The notes: generated from the sequence alone by a model not told the origin. Shown: positions 41,344-50,824, counted from the stretch's first letter. The stretch is DNA of 64,000 nt from Bacteroidales bacterium (GCA_017501525.1 JAFVWT010000010.1:1-64000); one strand, 5' to 3'. Translations and numbers: made by a program.

Positions 41344-42102
41344 ATGAATAACCCAAGAACAAGGTATTATTTTGTCTCTGATGTCCATTTGCGACCATCT
41401 GCCCCTGATGCCCATATCCCGGAGCGGAGGTTCCTCTCTTTTTTAGAGAAGGCGCAAAAGGATGCAGCAGCCATCTATTTGTTGGGGGACATCTTTGATT
41501 ATTGGTATGAATATAAATATACTATACCTAGAGGATATGTAAGGGTGTTGGGAAAGTTGGCTGAGCTTGCAGATTCTGGGGTAAAACTCTTTTTTATGCC
41601 GGGAAATCACGATGTGTGGATGTATGATTTTTTCTCATCAGAGATAGGTGGACAAATAGTCAAGCAACCTTTCTTTGTTGATATCGGCGGGAGTTCTTTT
41701 TGTTTGGGGCATGGAGATGGATTGGGTTACACCTCTTTTGGGTTTTCTCTCTTGAGATCTATATTCCATTGTAAATTTCTTCAGAGATTGTATAGCGCCA
41801 TTCATCCCAGATGGTCTTTTGCCTTGGGTTATGCGTGGTCTGCTCATTCGCGCAAGGTGAAAAACCTCAATAGTGATTTTGTCCCTCAATTTAAGGGTAC
41901 TCAGGAACCTATCTACCAATATGCACTGAAGATTTCCTCCGATAGAAATGTCAATTGTTTTGTCTTTGGTCATTTCCATACTCCTACCTGTCAGATATTG
42001 CCCGGTGGAGGACAGTTTTTTATTCTTGGGGAGTGGAGTGCCTCGGGAGAATATCTGGTATATGATTCTTCTGAGAAAAAATTTGAATTTCTTTGTGAGT
42101 AA
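41344..42102 (+). CDS. lpxH: UDP-2,3-diacylglucosamine diphosphatase-like (LpxH)
   Basis: A 252-residue calcineurin-like phosphoesterase that would cut UDP-2,3-diacylglucosamine to lipid X in lipid A synthesis. All metal-ligand motifs are present in order: FVSDVHLRP (residues 9-17), GDIFDYW, GNHDVW, LGHGDG, and GHFHTP at the end. Bacteroidota often have an LpxH of this type. It is 18 nt after uppP and completes an envelope operon. The next gene is convergent after 65 bp. Confidence 0.88.
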   Translation: MNNPRTRYYFVSDVHLRPSAPDAHIPERRFLSFLEKAQKDAAAIYLLGDIFDYWYEYKYTIPRGYVRVLGKLAELADSGVKLFFMPGNHDVWMYDFFSSEIGGQIVKQPFFVDIGGSSFCLGHGDGLGYTSFGFSLLRSIFHCKFLQRLYSAIHPRWSFALGYAWSAHSRKVKNLNSDFVPQFKGTQEPIYQYALKISSDRNVNCFVFGHFHTPTCQILPGGGQFFILGEWSASGEYLVYDSSEKKFEFLCE

Positions 42103-42167
42103 GTGGTAATGCCGGTTTTGTCAAATCTTGCTACCGGTGGGCAATGACAGCAGTATTCCTGATTTTA

Positions 42168-42845
42168 TCAGTATTGCGGAAAGTCGTTTTTGGGACGCGA
42201 GTGGGGTTCGGGCGGCTCCTTTCCGAAGATTGACCAATACAGAATGTTGAAGTCCCCTTTTTGATATATCTGTACGAGTTCTTCAGTATCTGCATCTTCC
42301 CCATTTTTATCGTACGGGGTCTTCATATTACTTCCAAACATACGGGCAATTCCTTGCCAGAATCCTGCGGCTGCTTTGTTTTTATATGTTTTGATTATTT
42401 CGTACGGGACTATTCCGGTCTCTCTTTGTATGAGTTTGAGGAGTAATTGTCCCTGGCTTATAGTCAAGTCTTTGAGAGGTTCCTCAAATACATCGAAAAG
42501 TTCCTCCTGCAATTTTGAGACATATCTGTTCTTTTTTCTGTTGTTCATTTGTCCGGCAGTGATTGTGGAGTCTGCTTCTAAGAGAATCTCCTTGGCTATC
42601 AGTGCATAAGGATAAACTTTTGAAAAGTTGTGAACAAGACGGTAGTATTTTCTCCACTCTTTCCCTTTCTTTCTTGTGGCGACCACAATAGCGGGTGACA
42701 TATTGAACATATATATGGTATCGCCATCTATGACCTGGTATTTGAGGACATTCTGAGGCTTAGGAGTTCTCCGGCTCCGCGACTGTCCGAGTGCGACAGG
42801 AAGTGTGAACACAATTATTAGTATGGAGATGATGGCTCTTTTCAT
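42168..42845 (-). CDS. DUF4294 exported protein
   Basis: A 225-residue exported protein started at ATG 42845, which gives a signal peptide (IISILIIVFTLPVALGQS). The mature protein reads VIDGDTIYMFNMSPAIVVAT, then the basic stretch KEWRKYYRLVHNFSKVYPYA and SKLQEELFDVFEEPLKDLTI; this is the DUF4294 pattern, found in Bacteroidota. Function is unknown. It is probably periplasmic. It is monocistronic and lies where the first half of the ribosomal protein operon would be expected upstream of rplP, but is oriented away from it. Confidence 0.85.
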   Translation of the reverse strand: MKRAIISILIIVFTLPVALGQSRSRRTPKPQNVLKYQVIDGDTIYMFNMSPAIVVATRKKGKEWRKYYRLVHNFSKVYPYALIAKEILLEADSTITAGQMNNRKKNRYVSKLQEELFDVFEEPLKDLTISQGQLLLKLIQRETGIVPYEIIKTYKNKAAAGFWQGIARMFGSNMKTPYDKNGEDADTEELVQIYQKGDFNILYWSIFGKEPPEPHSRPKNDFPQY

Positions 42846-43046
42846 ATTTAATTGCGAAGATACTCTCTTTTTTGTGTAGATATGGTTTTGTTTATTCAAT
42901 TTTTGTTCCAACACTCCTTTTTCTTTTGTCGAATATCCTTTCGACTTGTGTCAAAAATGTCATTTCCCGAAATTCTTTCATTTTTGTAACTCCCTGAGTT
43001 TAGATTGGTTGAGTTTAAAATTTCTCGGTCAAAAATTGCAAAAAAA

Positions 43047-43077
43047 TTTGTTGATTAGATAAAATGTAATATCTTTG
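43047..43077 (+). promoter_or_regulatory. Promoter of the rplP-rplQ operon
   Basis: TTTG (43047-43050) and TATCTTTG (43070-43077) are separated by 19 nt, a full Bacteroides-type promoter. Transcription would begin around 43084, about 100 nt before rplP. Confidence 0.8.
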
Positions 43078-43085
43078 CAATCCGT

Positions 43086-43142
43086 CAAAATAGGGTGAAC
43101 TGTATTTATTTTTTTGAAAATCAGCATGTTGTGCCTATTTTG
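43086..43142 (+). promoter_or_regulatory. Leader hairpin upstream of rplP
   Basis: CAAAATAGG (43086-43094) and CCTATTTTG (43134-43142) are perfect reverse complements at the start of the mRNA leader, enclosing 39 nt. It could be an autoregulatory ribosomal protein binding structure or an mRNA-stabilising stem; no T run follows. Confidence 0.55.
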
Positions 43143-43186
43143 AGACAGAAAAACGAAGAAATTTTATAGTTAAAAACTTGTAGACA

Positions 43187-43609
43187 ATGTTACAACCAAA
43201 GAAAACAAAGTTTAGAAGGCAGCAAAAAGGACGTATGAAAGGTAACGCACATCGCGGTACTGAGCTTTCATTCGGTTCTTTCGGTATCAAGACATTAGAG
43301 TCTTGCTGGCTAACAGGCCAACAGATTGAGGCTGCTCGTCAAGCGGTAGTACGTTACATGAAACGTGAAGGTAAAATTTGGATCAGAGTATTTCCTGACA
43401 AACCTTACACAAAGAAACCCGCTGAGGTGCGTATGGGTAAAGGTAAAGGTGCTCCTGAAGGATTCGTTGCTCCTATTACTCCCGGTCGTATGATTATCGA
43501 GGCTGAAGGTGTTCCCTTGGAAATTGCAAAAGAGGCGCTTCGTCTTGGTGCACAAAAACTACCTGTTACTACAAAATTTGTAGTGCGTAGAGATTATGTT
43601 GAACAATAA
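43187..43609 (+). CDS. rplP: 50S ribosomal protein L16
   Basis: A 140-residue protein with the L16 pattern: [20 protein letters not shown] at the start, the [11 protein letters not shown] stretch and [19 protein letters not shown] in the centre. It sits near the A site on the 50S subunit. It is the first gene of this operon here, although in most bacteria rpsC precedes it. rpmC follows after 18 nt with a GGAGG-like Shine-Dalgarno. Confidence 0.98.
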   Translation: MLQPKKTKFRRQQKGRMKGNAHRGTELSFGSFGIKTLESCWLTGQQIEAARQAVVRYMKREGKIWIRVFPDKPYTKKPAEVRMGKGKGAPEGFVAPITPGRMIIEAEGVPLEIAKEALRLGAQKLPVTTKFVVRRDYVEQ

Positions 43610-43627
43610 TTTACGGAGGAGAAGAAA

Positions 43628-43825
43628 ATGAAATCTAACGAAATTCGCGAAATGTCAGTAAAGGATTTGCGTGAGCGTATTGAAGCTGAAAAAGCAAATC
43701 ATCAACAAATGAAACTGAACCACGCTGTCTCCCCCATTGAAGACACATCAAAAATTAGAAAGGCAGGTAAGGACATCGCTAGAATGCTTACCATTCTTAC
43801 CGAAATTGAAAATAAAGCTGAGTAA
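43628..43825 (+). CDS. rpmC: 50S ribosomal protein L29
   Basis: A 65-residue two-helix hairpin protein ([20 protein letters not shown] at the start; [20 protein letters not shown] at the end) found near the peptide exit tunnel. Usual length. A GGAGGAGAAG sequence upstream is one of the few clear Shine-Dalgarno sites in the window. It lies 4 nt before rpsQ. Confidence 0.97.
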   Translation: MKSNEIREMSVKDLRERIEAEKANHQQMKLNHAVSPIEDTSKIRKAGKDIARMLTILTEIENKAE

Positions 43826-43829
43826 TTTT

Positions 43830-44084
43830 ATGGAAAGAAATTTACGCAAAGAAAGAATCGGGGTAGTGGTTAGCAATAAGATGGACAAATCTATCGTAGT
43901 TGCAGTTAAAATTAAAGAAAAACACCCTCTTTACGGTAAATTCGTAAACAAAACCACAAAATTCGTTGCTCACGATGAGAAAAACGTATGCGACGAGGGT
44001 GATACAGTACGCATTATGGAAACTCGTCCTTTGAGTAAGACCAAATGCTGGAGATTAGTAGAAATCGTAGAAAAAGTTAAATAA
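43830..44084 (+). CDS. rpsQ: 30S ribosomal protein S17
   Basis: An 84-residue primary 16S rRNA-binding protein. The start at 43830 ([20 protein letters not shown]) is fixed by homology; longer frames run back into rpm[11 protein letters not shown] and [17 protein letters not shown] are family blocks. Two nucleotides separate it from rplN. Confidence 0.97.
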   Translation: MERNLRKERIGVVVSNKMDKSIVVAVKIKEKHPLYGKFVNKTTKFVAHDEKNVCDEGDTVRIMETRPLSKTKCWRLVEIVEKVK

Positions 44085-44086
44085 CT

Positions 44087-44452
44087 ATGATACAACAAGA
44101 ATCACGTTTATTAGTTGCAGATAACAGCGGTGCTAAAGAAGTTCTTTGTATCCGTGTTTTGGGTGGAACACGCCGTCGTTATGCAGGAGTAGGCGACAAG
44201 ATCGTAGTCGCAGTTAAAAGCGCAATACCTGGCGGAGATGCTAAGAAAGGCTCAGTTTCTAAAGCTGTCGTAGTGCGTACAAAAAAAGAAATTCGTCGTC
44301 CTGACGGTTCATATATTCGTTTTGATGATAATGCTTGCGTGCTTTTGAATAATCAGGGTGAAGTTCGCGGTACCCGTATTTTCGGACCCGTTGCCCGTGA
44401 GTTGCGTGACAACTATATGAAGATTGTCTCTTTAGCGCCTGAGGTATTATAA
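44087..44452 (+). CDS. rplN: 50S ribosomal protein L14
   Basis: A 121-residue protein, very typical L14: [20 protein letters not shown] at the start, [15 protein letters not shown], and [20 protein letters not shown] at the end. It forms an inter-subunit bridge. Full length, no anomalies. Confidence 0.98.
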   Translation: MIQQESRLLVADNSGAKEVLCIRVLGGTRRRYAGVGDKIVVAVKSAIPGGDAKKGSVSKAVVVRTKKEIRRPDGSYIRFDDNACVLLNNQGEVRGTRIFGPVARELRDNYMKIVSLAPEVL

Positions 44453-44466
44453 TAGGAGGTACTGAT

Positions 44467-44790
44467 ATGAATAGAAAATTACATATTAAAAAAGGAGACA
44501 TGGTCTATGTGAACGCTGGGAATGACAAGGGTAAAACCGGTAAAGTCCTAGAAGTTATCACAAAAAAAGATCGCGCTATCGTTGAGGGTATTAACATGGT
44601 TAGCAAACATACCAAACCTAATGCTAAACATCCTCAAGGTGGTATTATCAAACAAGAAGCAGGAATTCACATTTCTAATCTACAAGTAGTAGACCCTGCA
44701 AAAGGTGGTCCTACCAAAATTGGACGTCGTGTAGGTGAAAACGGAAAATTGGTTCGTTACGCTAAAAAATCAGGAGAGGAGATTAAGTAA
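44467..44790 (+). CDS. rplX: 50S ribosomal protein L24
   Basis: A 107-residue assembly initiator protein. The KOW motif is seen in [20 protein letters not shown], followed by [26 protein letters not shown] Shine-Dalgarno lies 10 nt upstream. The stop codon overlaps the rplE start by one base (TAATG), giving translational coupling. Confidence 0.97.
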   Translation: MNRKLHIKKGDMVYVNAGNDKGKTGKVLEVITKKDRAIVEGINMVSKHTKPNAKHPQGGIIKQEAGIHISNLQVVDPAKGGPTKIGRRVGENGKLVRYAKKSGEEIK

Positions 44791-45389
44791 TGGCAAAGAA
44801 GGCAGACGTTAAAAAAGAAGAACAAGTTAGCTTGGAAGGATACGTTCCTAATCTTCAAAAGAAATATAAAGAAGAGATTGTTGCCAAACTTCAGAAAGAG
44901 TTCGGTTACGCTACAGTGATGCAAGTTCCCAAGCTTGTTAAAATTACTATCAATCAAGGTATCGGTGCTGCTACAGGTGACAAGAAACTTGTAGAGGTTG
45001 CACAACAGGAACTTACTGCAATCGCAGGTCAGAAAGCTGTTACCACATACTCTAAGAAAGATATCTCTAACTTCAAACTTCGTAGAGGTACAGCGATTGG
45101 TGTTAAGGTAACTCTTCGTTCTACCAAAATGTACGAATTCCTTGAAAGACTTATTGCTATTTCTCTTCCTCGTATCAGAGACTTCAACGGTATCAACGAG
45201 AAATTTGACGGAAGAGGTAACTACACTCTTGGTATCAAGGAGCAAATTATCTTCCCTGAAATCGACATCGACAAGATTACCAAAATCTTCGGTATGGAAA
45301 TCACTTTCGTGACTTCAGCAGATAAGGATGAAGAAGCATACGCTCTACTACGTGAATTTGGATTGCCCTTTAAGAATAAAAAACAGTAA
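44790..45389 (+). CDS. rplE: 50S ribosomal protein L5
   Basis: A 199-residue protein that binds 5S rRNA. The standard L5 core begins around residue 20 ([20 protein letters not shown]) and contains [19 protein letters not shown] and the [19 protein letters not shown] block. The first 17 residues (charged, [17 protein letters not shown]) are an extension beyond the roughly 180-residue norm. The start is supported by the overlapping TAATG with rplX. Confidence 0.97.
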   Translation: MAKKADVKKEEQVSLEGYVPNLQKKYKEEIVAKLQKEFGYATVMQVPKLVKITINQGIGAATGDKKLVEVAQQELTAIAGQKAVTTYSKKDISNFKLRRGTAIGVKVTLRSTKMYEFLERLIAISLPRIRDFNGINEKFDGRGNYTLGIKEQIIFPEIDIDKITKIFGMEITFVTSADKDEEAYALLREFGLPFKNKKQ

Positions 45390-45395
45390 AGATAT

Positions 45396-45665
45396 ATGGC
45401 AAAAGAATCAATGAAAGCACGCGAAGTTAAACGTGCGAAACTATGCGCTAAATATGCGGAAAAACGCAAAGCCCTAAAAGAAGCAGGTGACTGGGCAGCT
45501 TTGGACAAACTTCCTAAAAACTCAAGTCCTTGCCGTCAGCACAACCGTTGTTCAATTACCGGTCGTCCAAAAGGATATATGCGTATTTTCGGTATCAGCC
45601 GTATTCAGTTCCGTGAAATGGCAAGTGCAGGTTTGATCCCCGGAGTAAAGAAAGCAAGTTGGTAA
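45396..45665 (+). CDS. rpsN: 30S ribosomal protein S14
   Basis: An 89-residue protein, the long S14 form without the zinc-ribbon spacing of the short form; block [20 protein letters not shown] then [12 protein letters not shown] and the end [11 protein letters not shown]. It sits in the head of the 30S subunit. Six nucleotides after rplE. Confidence 0.97.
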   Translation: MAKESMKAREVKRAKLCAKYAEKRKALKEAGDWAALDKLPKNSSPCRQHNRCSITGRPKGYMRIFGISRIQFREMASAGLIPGVKKASW

Positions 45666-45748
45666 CAACTCAAATAAACAATAATTAATAACAATTGGAT
45701 ATCGGGCATCTGAAATGGATGTCGAATCTCAAAAAAAACAAATTAAAA

Positions 45749-46144
45749 ATGACTGATCCAATAGCAGATTTTCTAACCAGAGTTAGAAATGCGTATCTCG
45801 CAAAACACAAAATCGTTGAGATTCCCTCTTCAAAAATGAAATTGGAACTCACACGTATTCTACATGAAAAAGGATATATCCTCAGCTACAAGCTTGTAGA
45901 GGGTACACCTTGCAGCACTATCAAGATTGCACTTAAGTATCATCCTCTTACAAAGCAGCCTGCTGTCAAGAAAATGAAACGTGTAAGTACACCCGGTCTT
46001 AGAAAATATGTAGGTGTAGAAGATCTACCCCGCGTATTGAACGGATTAGGTATCGCTATCATTTCTACTTCTAAAGGTGTAATCACCGACAAAGAAGCAA
46101 GAGAATTGAACGTAGGTGGCGAGGTAATATGTTATGTTTATTAA
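45749..46144 (+). CDS. rpsH: 30S ribosomal protein S8
   Basis: A 131-residue rRNA-binding protein. The start at 45749 ([20 protein letters not shown]) is the conserved one; an in-frame ATG at 45695 would add 18 unrelated residues. The C-terminal [20 protein letters not shown] is typical. The 83 bp before it is the longest gap inside the front half of the operon. In other bacteria S8 represses the spc operon; no such site is evident here. Confidence 0.97.
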   Translation: MTDPIADFLTRVRNAYLAKHKIVEIPSSKMKLELTRILHEKGYILSYKLVEGTPCSTIKIALKYHPLTKQPAVKKMKRVSTPGLRKYVGVEDLPRVLNGLGIAIISTSKGVITDKEARELNVGGEVICYVY

Positions 46145-46167
46145 TAATTTTTTAAAAAGTATATAAA

Positions 46168-46728
46168 ATGTCAAGAATTGGAAAATTGCCTGTACACCTG
46201 CCACAAGGAGTTACCGTTGAGGTAAACTCAGAAAATGTGGTATTGGTTAAAGGACCGCTCGGACAACTGAGTCAGAAAGTCAACCCTGACATCAAAGTAT
46301 CCGTTGACGGCAATATCCTAACTGTAGCACGTCCTACAGACAGTCCCCGTCATCGTTCAATGCACGGTTTGTATCGCGCTCTTATCAACAATATGGTGAC
46401 CGGTGTCTCTACAGGATATACCATCAAACAAGAGTTGATTGGTGTGGGATTCCGCGTTGAAGTTAAAGGTCAAATCCTTGAACTTAACTTGGGTTACTCA
46501 CACGATATTCATTTCCAGCTTCCTGCTGAAATCAAAGCAGAAGCTGAGGCTGTCAAGAAGGGTCAGAACCCTATTCTCGTTCTTAAGAGTTATGACAAAC
46601 AACTTCTCGGACAAGTTGCTGCGAAGATTCGCTCATTGAGAGAACCTGAACCTTACAAGGGTAAAGGTATTAAGTTTGTCGGTGAACAACTTCGTCGTAA
46701 AGCTGGTAAATCAGCAGGCGCTAAATAA
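46168..46728 (+). CDS. rplF: 50S ribosomal protein L6
   Basis: A 186-residue protein with the two related L6 domains: [20 protein letters not shown] at the start and, in the second half, [20 protein letters not shown] and [20 protein letters not shown] at the end. It lies near the GTPase centre of the 50S subunit. Normal length. rplR follows after a GGAGG site. Confidence 0.98.
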   Translation: MSRIGKLPVHLPQGVTVEVNSENVVLVKGPLGQLSQKVNPDIKVSVDGNILTVARPTDSPRHRSMHGLYRALINNMVTGVSTGYTIKQELIGVGFRVEVKGQILELNLGYSHDIHFQLPAEIKAEAEAVKKGQNPILVLKSYDKQLLGQVAAKIRSLREPEPYKGKGIKFVGEQLRRKAGKSAGAK

Positions 46729-46745
46729 TTAGGAGGGACAAGATT

Positions 46746-47108
46746 ATGGCAATGACAAAAATTGAAAGAAGACAAAGAATTCGTTACCGTATTCGCAAGG
46801 TTGTTAACGGAACTCCCGAAAGACCCAGAATGTCGGTATTCAGAAGCAATAAGCAAATTTATGTTCAGGTTATCGATGATACCAAAGGAATTACCTTGGT
46901 TCATGCTGCTTCAAATGACAAGGCTCTAGCTGAAGCAGTAGCAGGTAAAACTGCTTCAGAGATTGCAGCTCTCGTTGGTAAATTGGTTGCTGAACGTGCA
47001 ATAGAAAAAGGTATTACCACCGTATCTTTCGATCGTGGAGGTTACCTATATCACGGAAGAGTTAAAAGTTTGGCAGACGCAGCTCGTCAGGGCGGTCTTA
47101 ATTTCTAG
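46746..47108 (+). CDS. rplR: 50S ribosomal protein L18
   Basis: A 120-residue 5S rRNA-binding protein. Pattern: [20 protein letters not shown] at the start, [18 protein letters not shown], and [20 protein letters not shown] at the end. Preceded by AGGAGGGA, a clear Shine-Dalgarno. Full length. Confidence 0.97.
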   Translation: MAMTKIERRQRIRYRIRKVVNGTPERPRMSVFRSNKQIYVQVIDDTKGITLVHAASNDKALAEAVAGKTASEIAALVGKLVAERAIEKGITTVSFDRGGYLYHGRVKSLADAARQGGLNF

Positions 47109-47114
47109 GAGACT

Positions 47115-47633
47115 ATGGCAGATATCAACGTAAAGAAAGTAAAAACCACCGATCTTGAACTAAAAGACAGATTGGTAGCAGTTCAGAGAGTTACAAAAGT
47201 AACCAAAGGTGGACGCCACTTCAGCTTCGCAGCGATTGTTGTTGTAGGAGATGAAAAAGGTGTAGTAGGTTATGGTCTCGGAAAGGCCAACGAAGTGACA
47301 ACCGCTATCTCTAAAGGTATAGAGGACGCTAAGAAGAACCTTGTAAAAGTTCCTCTAAACAAGAGAACCATTCCTCATGAGCAGGAAGCAAAATTCGGCG
47401 GTGCAAGAGTATTTATGAAACCCGCAGCTCCCGGTACCGGTCTTATCGCCGGTGGTGCGATGCGTGCAGTATTTGAATCAGCAGGTGTTCAAGACGTGTT
47501 GGCTAAATCAAAAGGTTCATCAAACCCTCACAACTTGGTGAAAGCTACTATCGCAGCACTTGTAGAACTTCGTGATGCATATACTATTGCCGGTGTACGC
47601 GGTATTCCTATGCAAAGAGTATTTAAAGGATAA
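47115..47633 (+). CDS. rpsE: 30S ribosomal protein S5
   Basis: A 172-residue protein important for decoding accuracy. It shows [20 protein letters not shown], the [20 protein letters not shown] block and [20 protein letters not shown]. Six nucleotides after rplR, with an AGGAG site. Normal length. Confidence 0.98.
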   Translation: MADINVKKVKTTDLELKDRLVAVQRVTKVTKGGRHFSFAAIVVVGDEKGVVGYGLGKANEVTTAISKGIEDAKKNLVKVPLNKRTIPHEQEAKFGGARVFMKPAAPGTGLIAGGAMRAVFESAGVQDVLAKSKGSSNPHNLVKATIAALVELRDAYTIAGVRGIPMQRVFKG

Positions 47634-47644
47634 GGAGGTGCAAC

Positions 47645-47827
47645 ATGGCAAAAGTTAGAGTAACACAGATTAAAAGCAAAAACGGTTCAACCCAAAGACA
47701 AAAGGCAAACCTTGTATCTTTAGGTCTTCGCCGTATGCATCAGTCAGTAGAAATTGAACTTACTCCCGTTACCAACGGTATGATTCAAAAAGTTCTACAC
47801 CTTGTTAAAGTTGAAGAAATTAACTAA
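47645..47827 (+). CDS. rpmD: 50S ribosomal protein L30
   Basis: A 60-residue protein, usual for L30: VRVTQIKSKNGSTQRQKANL, then LVSLGLRRMHQSVEIELTP and the end VLHLVKVEEIN. An AGGAGG Shine-Dalgarno lies just before the ATG. It sits between rpsE and rplO in the standard order. Confidence 0.96.
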   Translation: MAKVRVTQIKSKNGSTQRQKANLVSLGLRRMHQSVEIELTPVTNGMIQKVLHLVKVEEIN

Positions 47828-47844
47828 ATACGGAGGTTTATCAG

Positions 47845-48291
47845 ATGAAACTAAATAATTTAACACCTGCAAAAGGTTCTACTAAGAGAGAAAAACGTAT
47901 TGGTAGAGGTGAAGGTTCAGGTCACGGTGGACAATCAACACGTGGTATGAATGGTGCTAAATCTCGTTCCGGATATTCTAGAAAGATCGGATTTGAGGGA
48001 GGTCAGATGCCTATTCAGAGACGTTTGCCCAAATTTGGATTCCATAACCCTACCAGAGTTGAGTATAAAGCAGTAAACCTTTCAACTCTTCAGGAATTGA
48101 GCCAGAAGAGAGGACTTACAGTCATTACTTTCGACAATCTTATCGAAGCTGGTCTTGTTTCTAAAAATGACAAGGTTAAAATCCTCGGTAATGGTGAGTT
48201 GACAGTCAGACTAGAAGTAACTGCTGATGCTTTCTCAAAAACCGCTATTGCAAAAATAGAGGCTTTGGAAGGTAAGGCTATCATTCTTTAA
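47845..48291 (+). CDS. rplO: 50S ribosomal protein L15
   Basis: A 148-residue protein. It opens with MKLNNLTPAKGSTKREKRIG and the glycine-rich RGEGSGHGGQSTRGMNGAKS, then PIQRRLPKFGFHNPTRVEYK. It stabilises the 50S core. CGGAGG precedes the start. Usual position, directly before secY. Confidence 0.98.
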   Translation: MKLNNLTPAKGSTKREKRIGRGEGSGHGGQSTRGMNGAKSRSGYSRKIGFEGGQMPIQRRLPKFGFHNPTRVEYKAVNLSTLQELSQKRGLTVITFDNLIEAGLVSKNDKVKILGNGELTVRLEVTADAFSKTAIAKIEALEGKAIIL

Positions 48292-48304
48292 AAAATAACA
48301 CCTA

Positions 48305-49624
48305 ATGAAAAGATTTTTTCAAACCATACAAAATATCTTCAAGATTGAGGAGTTGAGAAAAAGAATAGTTTACACCATTCTTTTGCTCCTTGTTTATCGC
48401 TTGGGTAGTTTTATTGTGCTTCCGGGTATTGATCCTACACAATTGGCTGCACTTGAACAACAAGCATCTTCAGGACTACTCAGTCTTTTGGATATGTTTT
48501 CCGGCGGTGCGTTCGGCAATGCATCAATCTTTGCATTGGGAGTTATGCCATATATCTCCGCTTCCATCGTTATCCAGTTATTGGGTGTGATGGTTCCCTA
48601 TTTCCAAAAGATGCAGAGGGAAGGTGAGAGCGGACGTAGAAAAATGAATCAGTGGACCCGTTTCTTGACAATTGCAATCCTTTTGATACAAGGACCTGCG
48701 TATATAACAAATCTACACGCGCAATTGCCTGCTGACGCATTCTTGGTTCAAGGATTTTCATATAACATTTTTGCTACTATCGTATTGATGGCTGGAACAA
48801 TGTTCGTAATGTGGTTGGGCGAACGTATTACCGATAGAGGTCTTGGAAATGGTATTTCCTTGATTATCATGGTAGGTATCATTGCCCGTCTGCCATTGGC
48901 ATTGGTTGCTGAAGCTGGCCCGAGATGGAGCCAGACAAATGGTGGCCCCCTTATGTTCATCATTGAATTAGTTGTTCTATTCTTGATCTTCATTGCTACT
49001 ATCGCTTTGGTTCAAGGACAACGCAAGGTTCCTGTACAGTATGCAAAAAGAATTATAGGTAATAAGCAGTACGGTGGTGTTCGCCAGTACATTCCTCTAA
49101 AAATCAATGCAGCAGGCGTTATGCCTATCATCTTTGCTCAGGCCTTGATGATGTTCCCTATGGTACTTGCAGGTTTTGATGCAACACAAGGACTTGCTGC
49201 AACATTAAGCGATTATACCGGATTCTGGTATAACTTCATCTTCGCATTCCTTGTAGGAGCATTTACATTCTTCTACACAGCTATCACAGTCAATCCTACT
49301 ATGATGGCAGACGAAATGAAGAGAAACGGAGGTTTTATTCCTGGTGTTAAACCCGGTAAGAAAACTGCTGACTATTTGGATGCAATCATGTCGCGTATCA
49401 CATTGCCTGGATCATTCTTCCTTGCAATTGTTGCGATATTGCCTGCATTTGCTATGATGTTCGGGATAAACAACCAGTTCGCCCAATTCTTTGGAGGTAC
49501 ATCGTTGCTTATCCTTGTAGGAGTAGTTTTGGACACATTGCAACAAATTGAATCTCATTTGTTGATGCGTCACTACGACGGTTTGATGAAAACCGGACGT
49601 CTGAAAGGTCGTTCGGGAATGTAA
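48305..49624 (+). CDS. secY: Protein translocase subunit SecY
   Basis: A 439-residue inner-membrane channel with ten transmembrane helices. It is the core of the SecYEG translocon. Family blocks seen: the N-terminal LRKRIVYTILLLLVYRLGSF, the plug/helix 2 region (SLLDMFSGGAFGNASIFALG, with VMPYISASIV), and the C5 loop area NGGFIPGVKPGKKTADYLDA. Length and order after rplO are standard. Confidence 0.97.
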   Translation: MKRFFQTIQNIFKIEELRKRIVYTILLLLVYRLGSFIVLPGIDPTQLAALEQQASSGLLSLLDMFSGGAFGNASIFALGVMPYISASIVIQLLGVMVPYFQKMQREGESGRRKMNQWTRFLTIAILLIQGPAYITNLHAQLPADAFLVQGFSYNIFATIVLMAGTMFVMWLGERITDRGLGNGISLIIMVGIIARLPLALVAEAGPRWSQTNGGPLMFIIELVVLFLIFIATIALVQGQRKVPVQYAKRIIGNKQYGGVRQYIPLKINAAGVMPIIFAQALMMFPMVLAGFDATQGLAATLSDYTGFWYNFIFAFLVGAFTFFYTAITVNPTMMADEMKRNGGFIPGVKPGKKTADYLDAIMSRITLPGSFFLAIVAILPAFAMMFGINNQFAQFFGGTSLLILVGVVLDTLQQIESHLLMRHYDGLMKTGRLKGRSGM

Positions 49625-49645
49625 TTCTCAAAAAGTTCATTGAGT

Positions 49646-50419
49646 ATGATTAGAATAAAGACCCAAGAAGAGATTGAAATTCTTCGCGAGAATGCAATTA
49701 TCGTTTCCAAAACATTGGCTCAGGTAGGTAAACATATTACCCCTGGAATCACAACAATGGAATTGGACCGCATTGCGGAACAGTTTATACGTGACAATGG
49801 TGCGGAACCTGGTTTTCTTGGGTACGGCGGATTTCCCTACACTCTTTGTATATCTGTCAATGATGTGGTGGTTCATGGCTTTCCTTCTGACTACCACCTG
49901 AAAGATGGAGATATTGTTTCGGTTGATTGCGGAACTATATACAAAGGTTTCTATGGAGATTCTGCTTACACTTTCCCTGTAGGAAATGTAAGTGAAGAAA
50001 CTCAGAAGTTGCTGGATGTAACCAAGGAGTCTTTGTATCGCGGCATAGAAAAAGCTATTGCCGGAAACAGAGTCGGGGATATAGGTCATGCAATACAGTC
50101 TTATGCCGAGAGTTTCGGTTTTTCCGTAGTTCGCGAGTTTGTGGGACATGGTATCGGTAAAAATATGCACGAGCACCCTGAGGTTCCCAACTACGGAAGA
50201 ATCGGAAGCGGCAAGAAGTTGATTAACGGAATGACTATTTGTATAGAGCCAATGATTAACGCCGGGCAAAAAGCGATTTATCTTCATGATAACGGTTGGG
50301 CAGTAAGTACAGTTGATAAAAAGTACTCTGCACATTTCGAGTTGACAGTCGCTGTCAAGGATAATCAGCCAGACGTTCTATCTACTTTTGATTATATAGA
50401 AGGAAGGAAACAATATTAA
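49646..50419 (+). CDS. map: Type I methionine aminopeptidase
   Basis: A 257-residue metallo-enzyme that removes the initiator methionine. ATG 49646 is used; a TTG two codons upstream is less likely. The five metal ligands are visible: the two Asp in VSVDCGTIYKGFYGDSAYTF, the His in VGHGIGKNMHEHP, the first Glu in ICIEPMI and the second in AHFELTVAV. It sits between secY and infA, a common place in bacteria. Confidence 0.97.
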   Translation: MIRIKTQEEIEILRENAIIVSKTLAQVGKHITPGITTMELDRIAEQFIRDNGAEPGFLGYGGFPYTLCISVNDVVVHGFPSDYHLKDGDIVSVDCGTIYKGFYGDSAYTFPVGNVSEETQKLLDVTKESLYRGIEKAIAGNRVGDIGHAIQSYAESFGFSVVREFVGHGIGKNMHEHPEVPNYGRIGSGKKLINGMTICIEPMINAGQKAIYLHDNGWAVSTVDKKYSAHFELTVAVKDNQPDVLSTFDYIEGRKQY

Positions 50420-50440
50420 TAAGTTTATAAGAAGATATTT

Positions 50441-50659
50441 ATGCCCAAGCAAGCTGCAATAGAACAAGAAGGTACAATAATTGAAGCATTGTCCAATGCA
50501 ATGTTTAAGGTTAAATTGGATAATGACCACATAGTTATAGCCCATATTTCAGGTAAGATGCGTATGCACTACATCCGTATCCTGCCCGGCGATAAAGTAA
50601 GGGTTGAAATGTCTCCTTATGACTTGACAAAAGGAAGAATTTCTTTCAGATACAAATAA
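50441..50659 (+). CDS. infA: Translation initiation factor IF-1
   Basis: A 72-residue OB-fold protein. It starts [20 protein letters not shown] and contains [20 protein letters not shown] and the ending [16 protein letters not shown]. It binds the 30S A site during initiation. Exact family length. It lies between map and rpmJ. Confidence 0.98.
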   Translation: MPKQAAIEQEGTIIEALSNAMFKVKLDNDHIVIAHISGKMRMHYIRILPGDKVRVEMSPYDLTKGRISFRYK

Positions 50660-50671
50660 AAAATTACGATA

Positions 50672-50788
50672 ATGAAAGTAAAAACATCCATCAAAAAGCG
50701 TAGCGAGGATTGCAAAATAGTAAAGCGCAAAGGTCGCCTCTATGTTATATGCAAAAAGAATCCTAAGTTTAAAATGCGCCAAGGATAA
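50672..50788 (+). CDS. rpmJ: 50S ribosomal protein L36
   Basis: A 38-residue protein in the gap between infA and rpsM, starting [20 protein letters not shown] and ending NPKFKMRQG. The canonical L36 has four zinc ligands (CxxC, C, H). Here the first cysteine is Ser and the histidine is Phe, while Cys14 and Cys27 remain, so it is probably a zinc-independent form. Such forms occur in Bacteroidota. The gene is small but its place, length and sequence leave no doubt. Confidence 0.95.
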   Translation: MKVKTSIKKRSEDCKIVKRKGRLYVICKKNPKFKMRQG

Positions 50789-50824
50789 TTAATCAGTAAA
50801 CAATAAAAAAAGAAATAATAGATT

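Larger units (their letters stand above)
42846..43186. other. Leader/promoter region of the ribosomal protein operon
   Basis: 341 bp between the divergent DUF4294 gene and rplP. It holds the promoter at 43047-43077 and a leader hairpin at 43086-43142. Nothing in it resembles rpsC or any other ribosomal protein. Confidence 0.8.
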
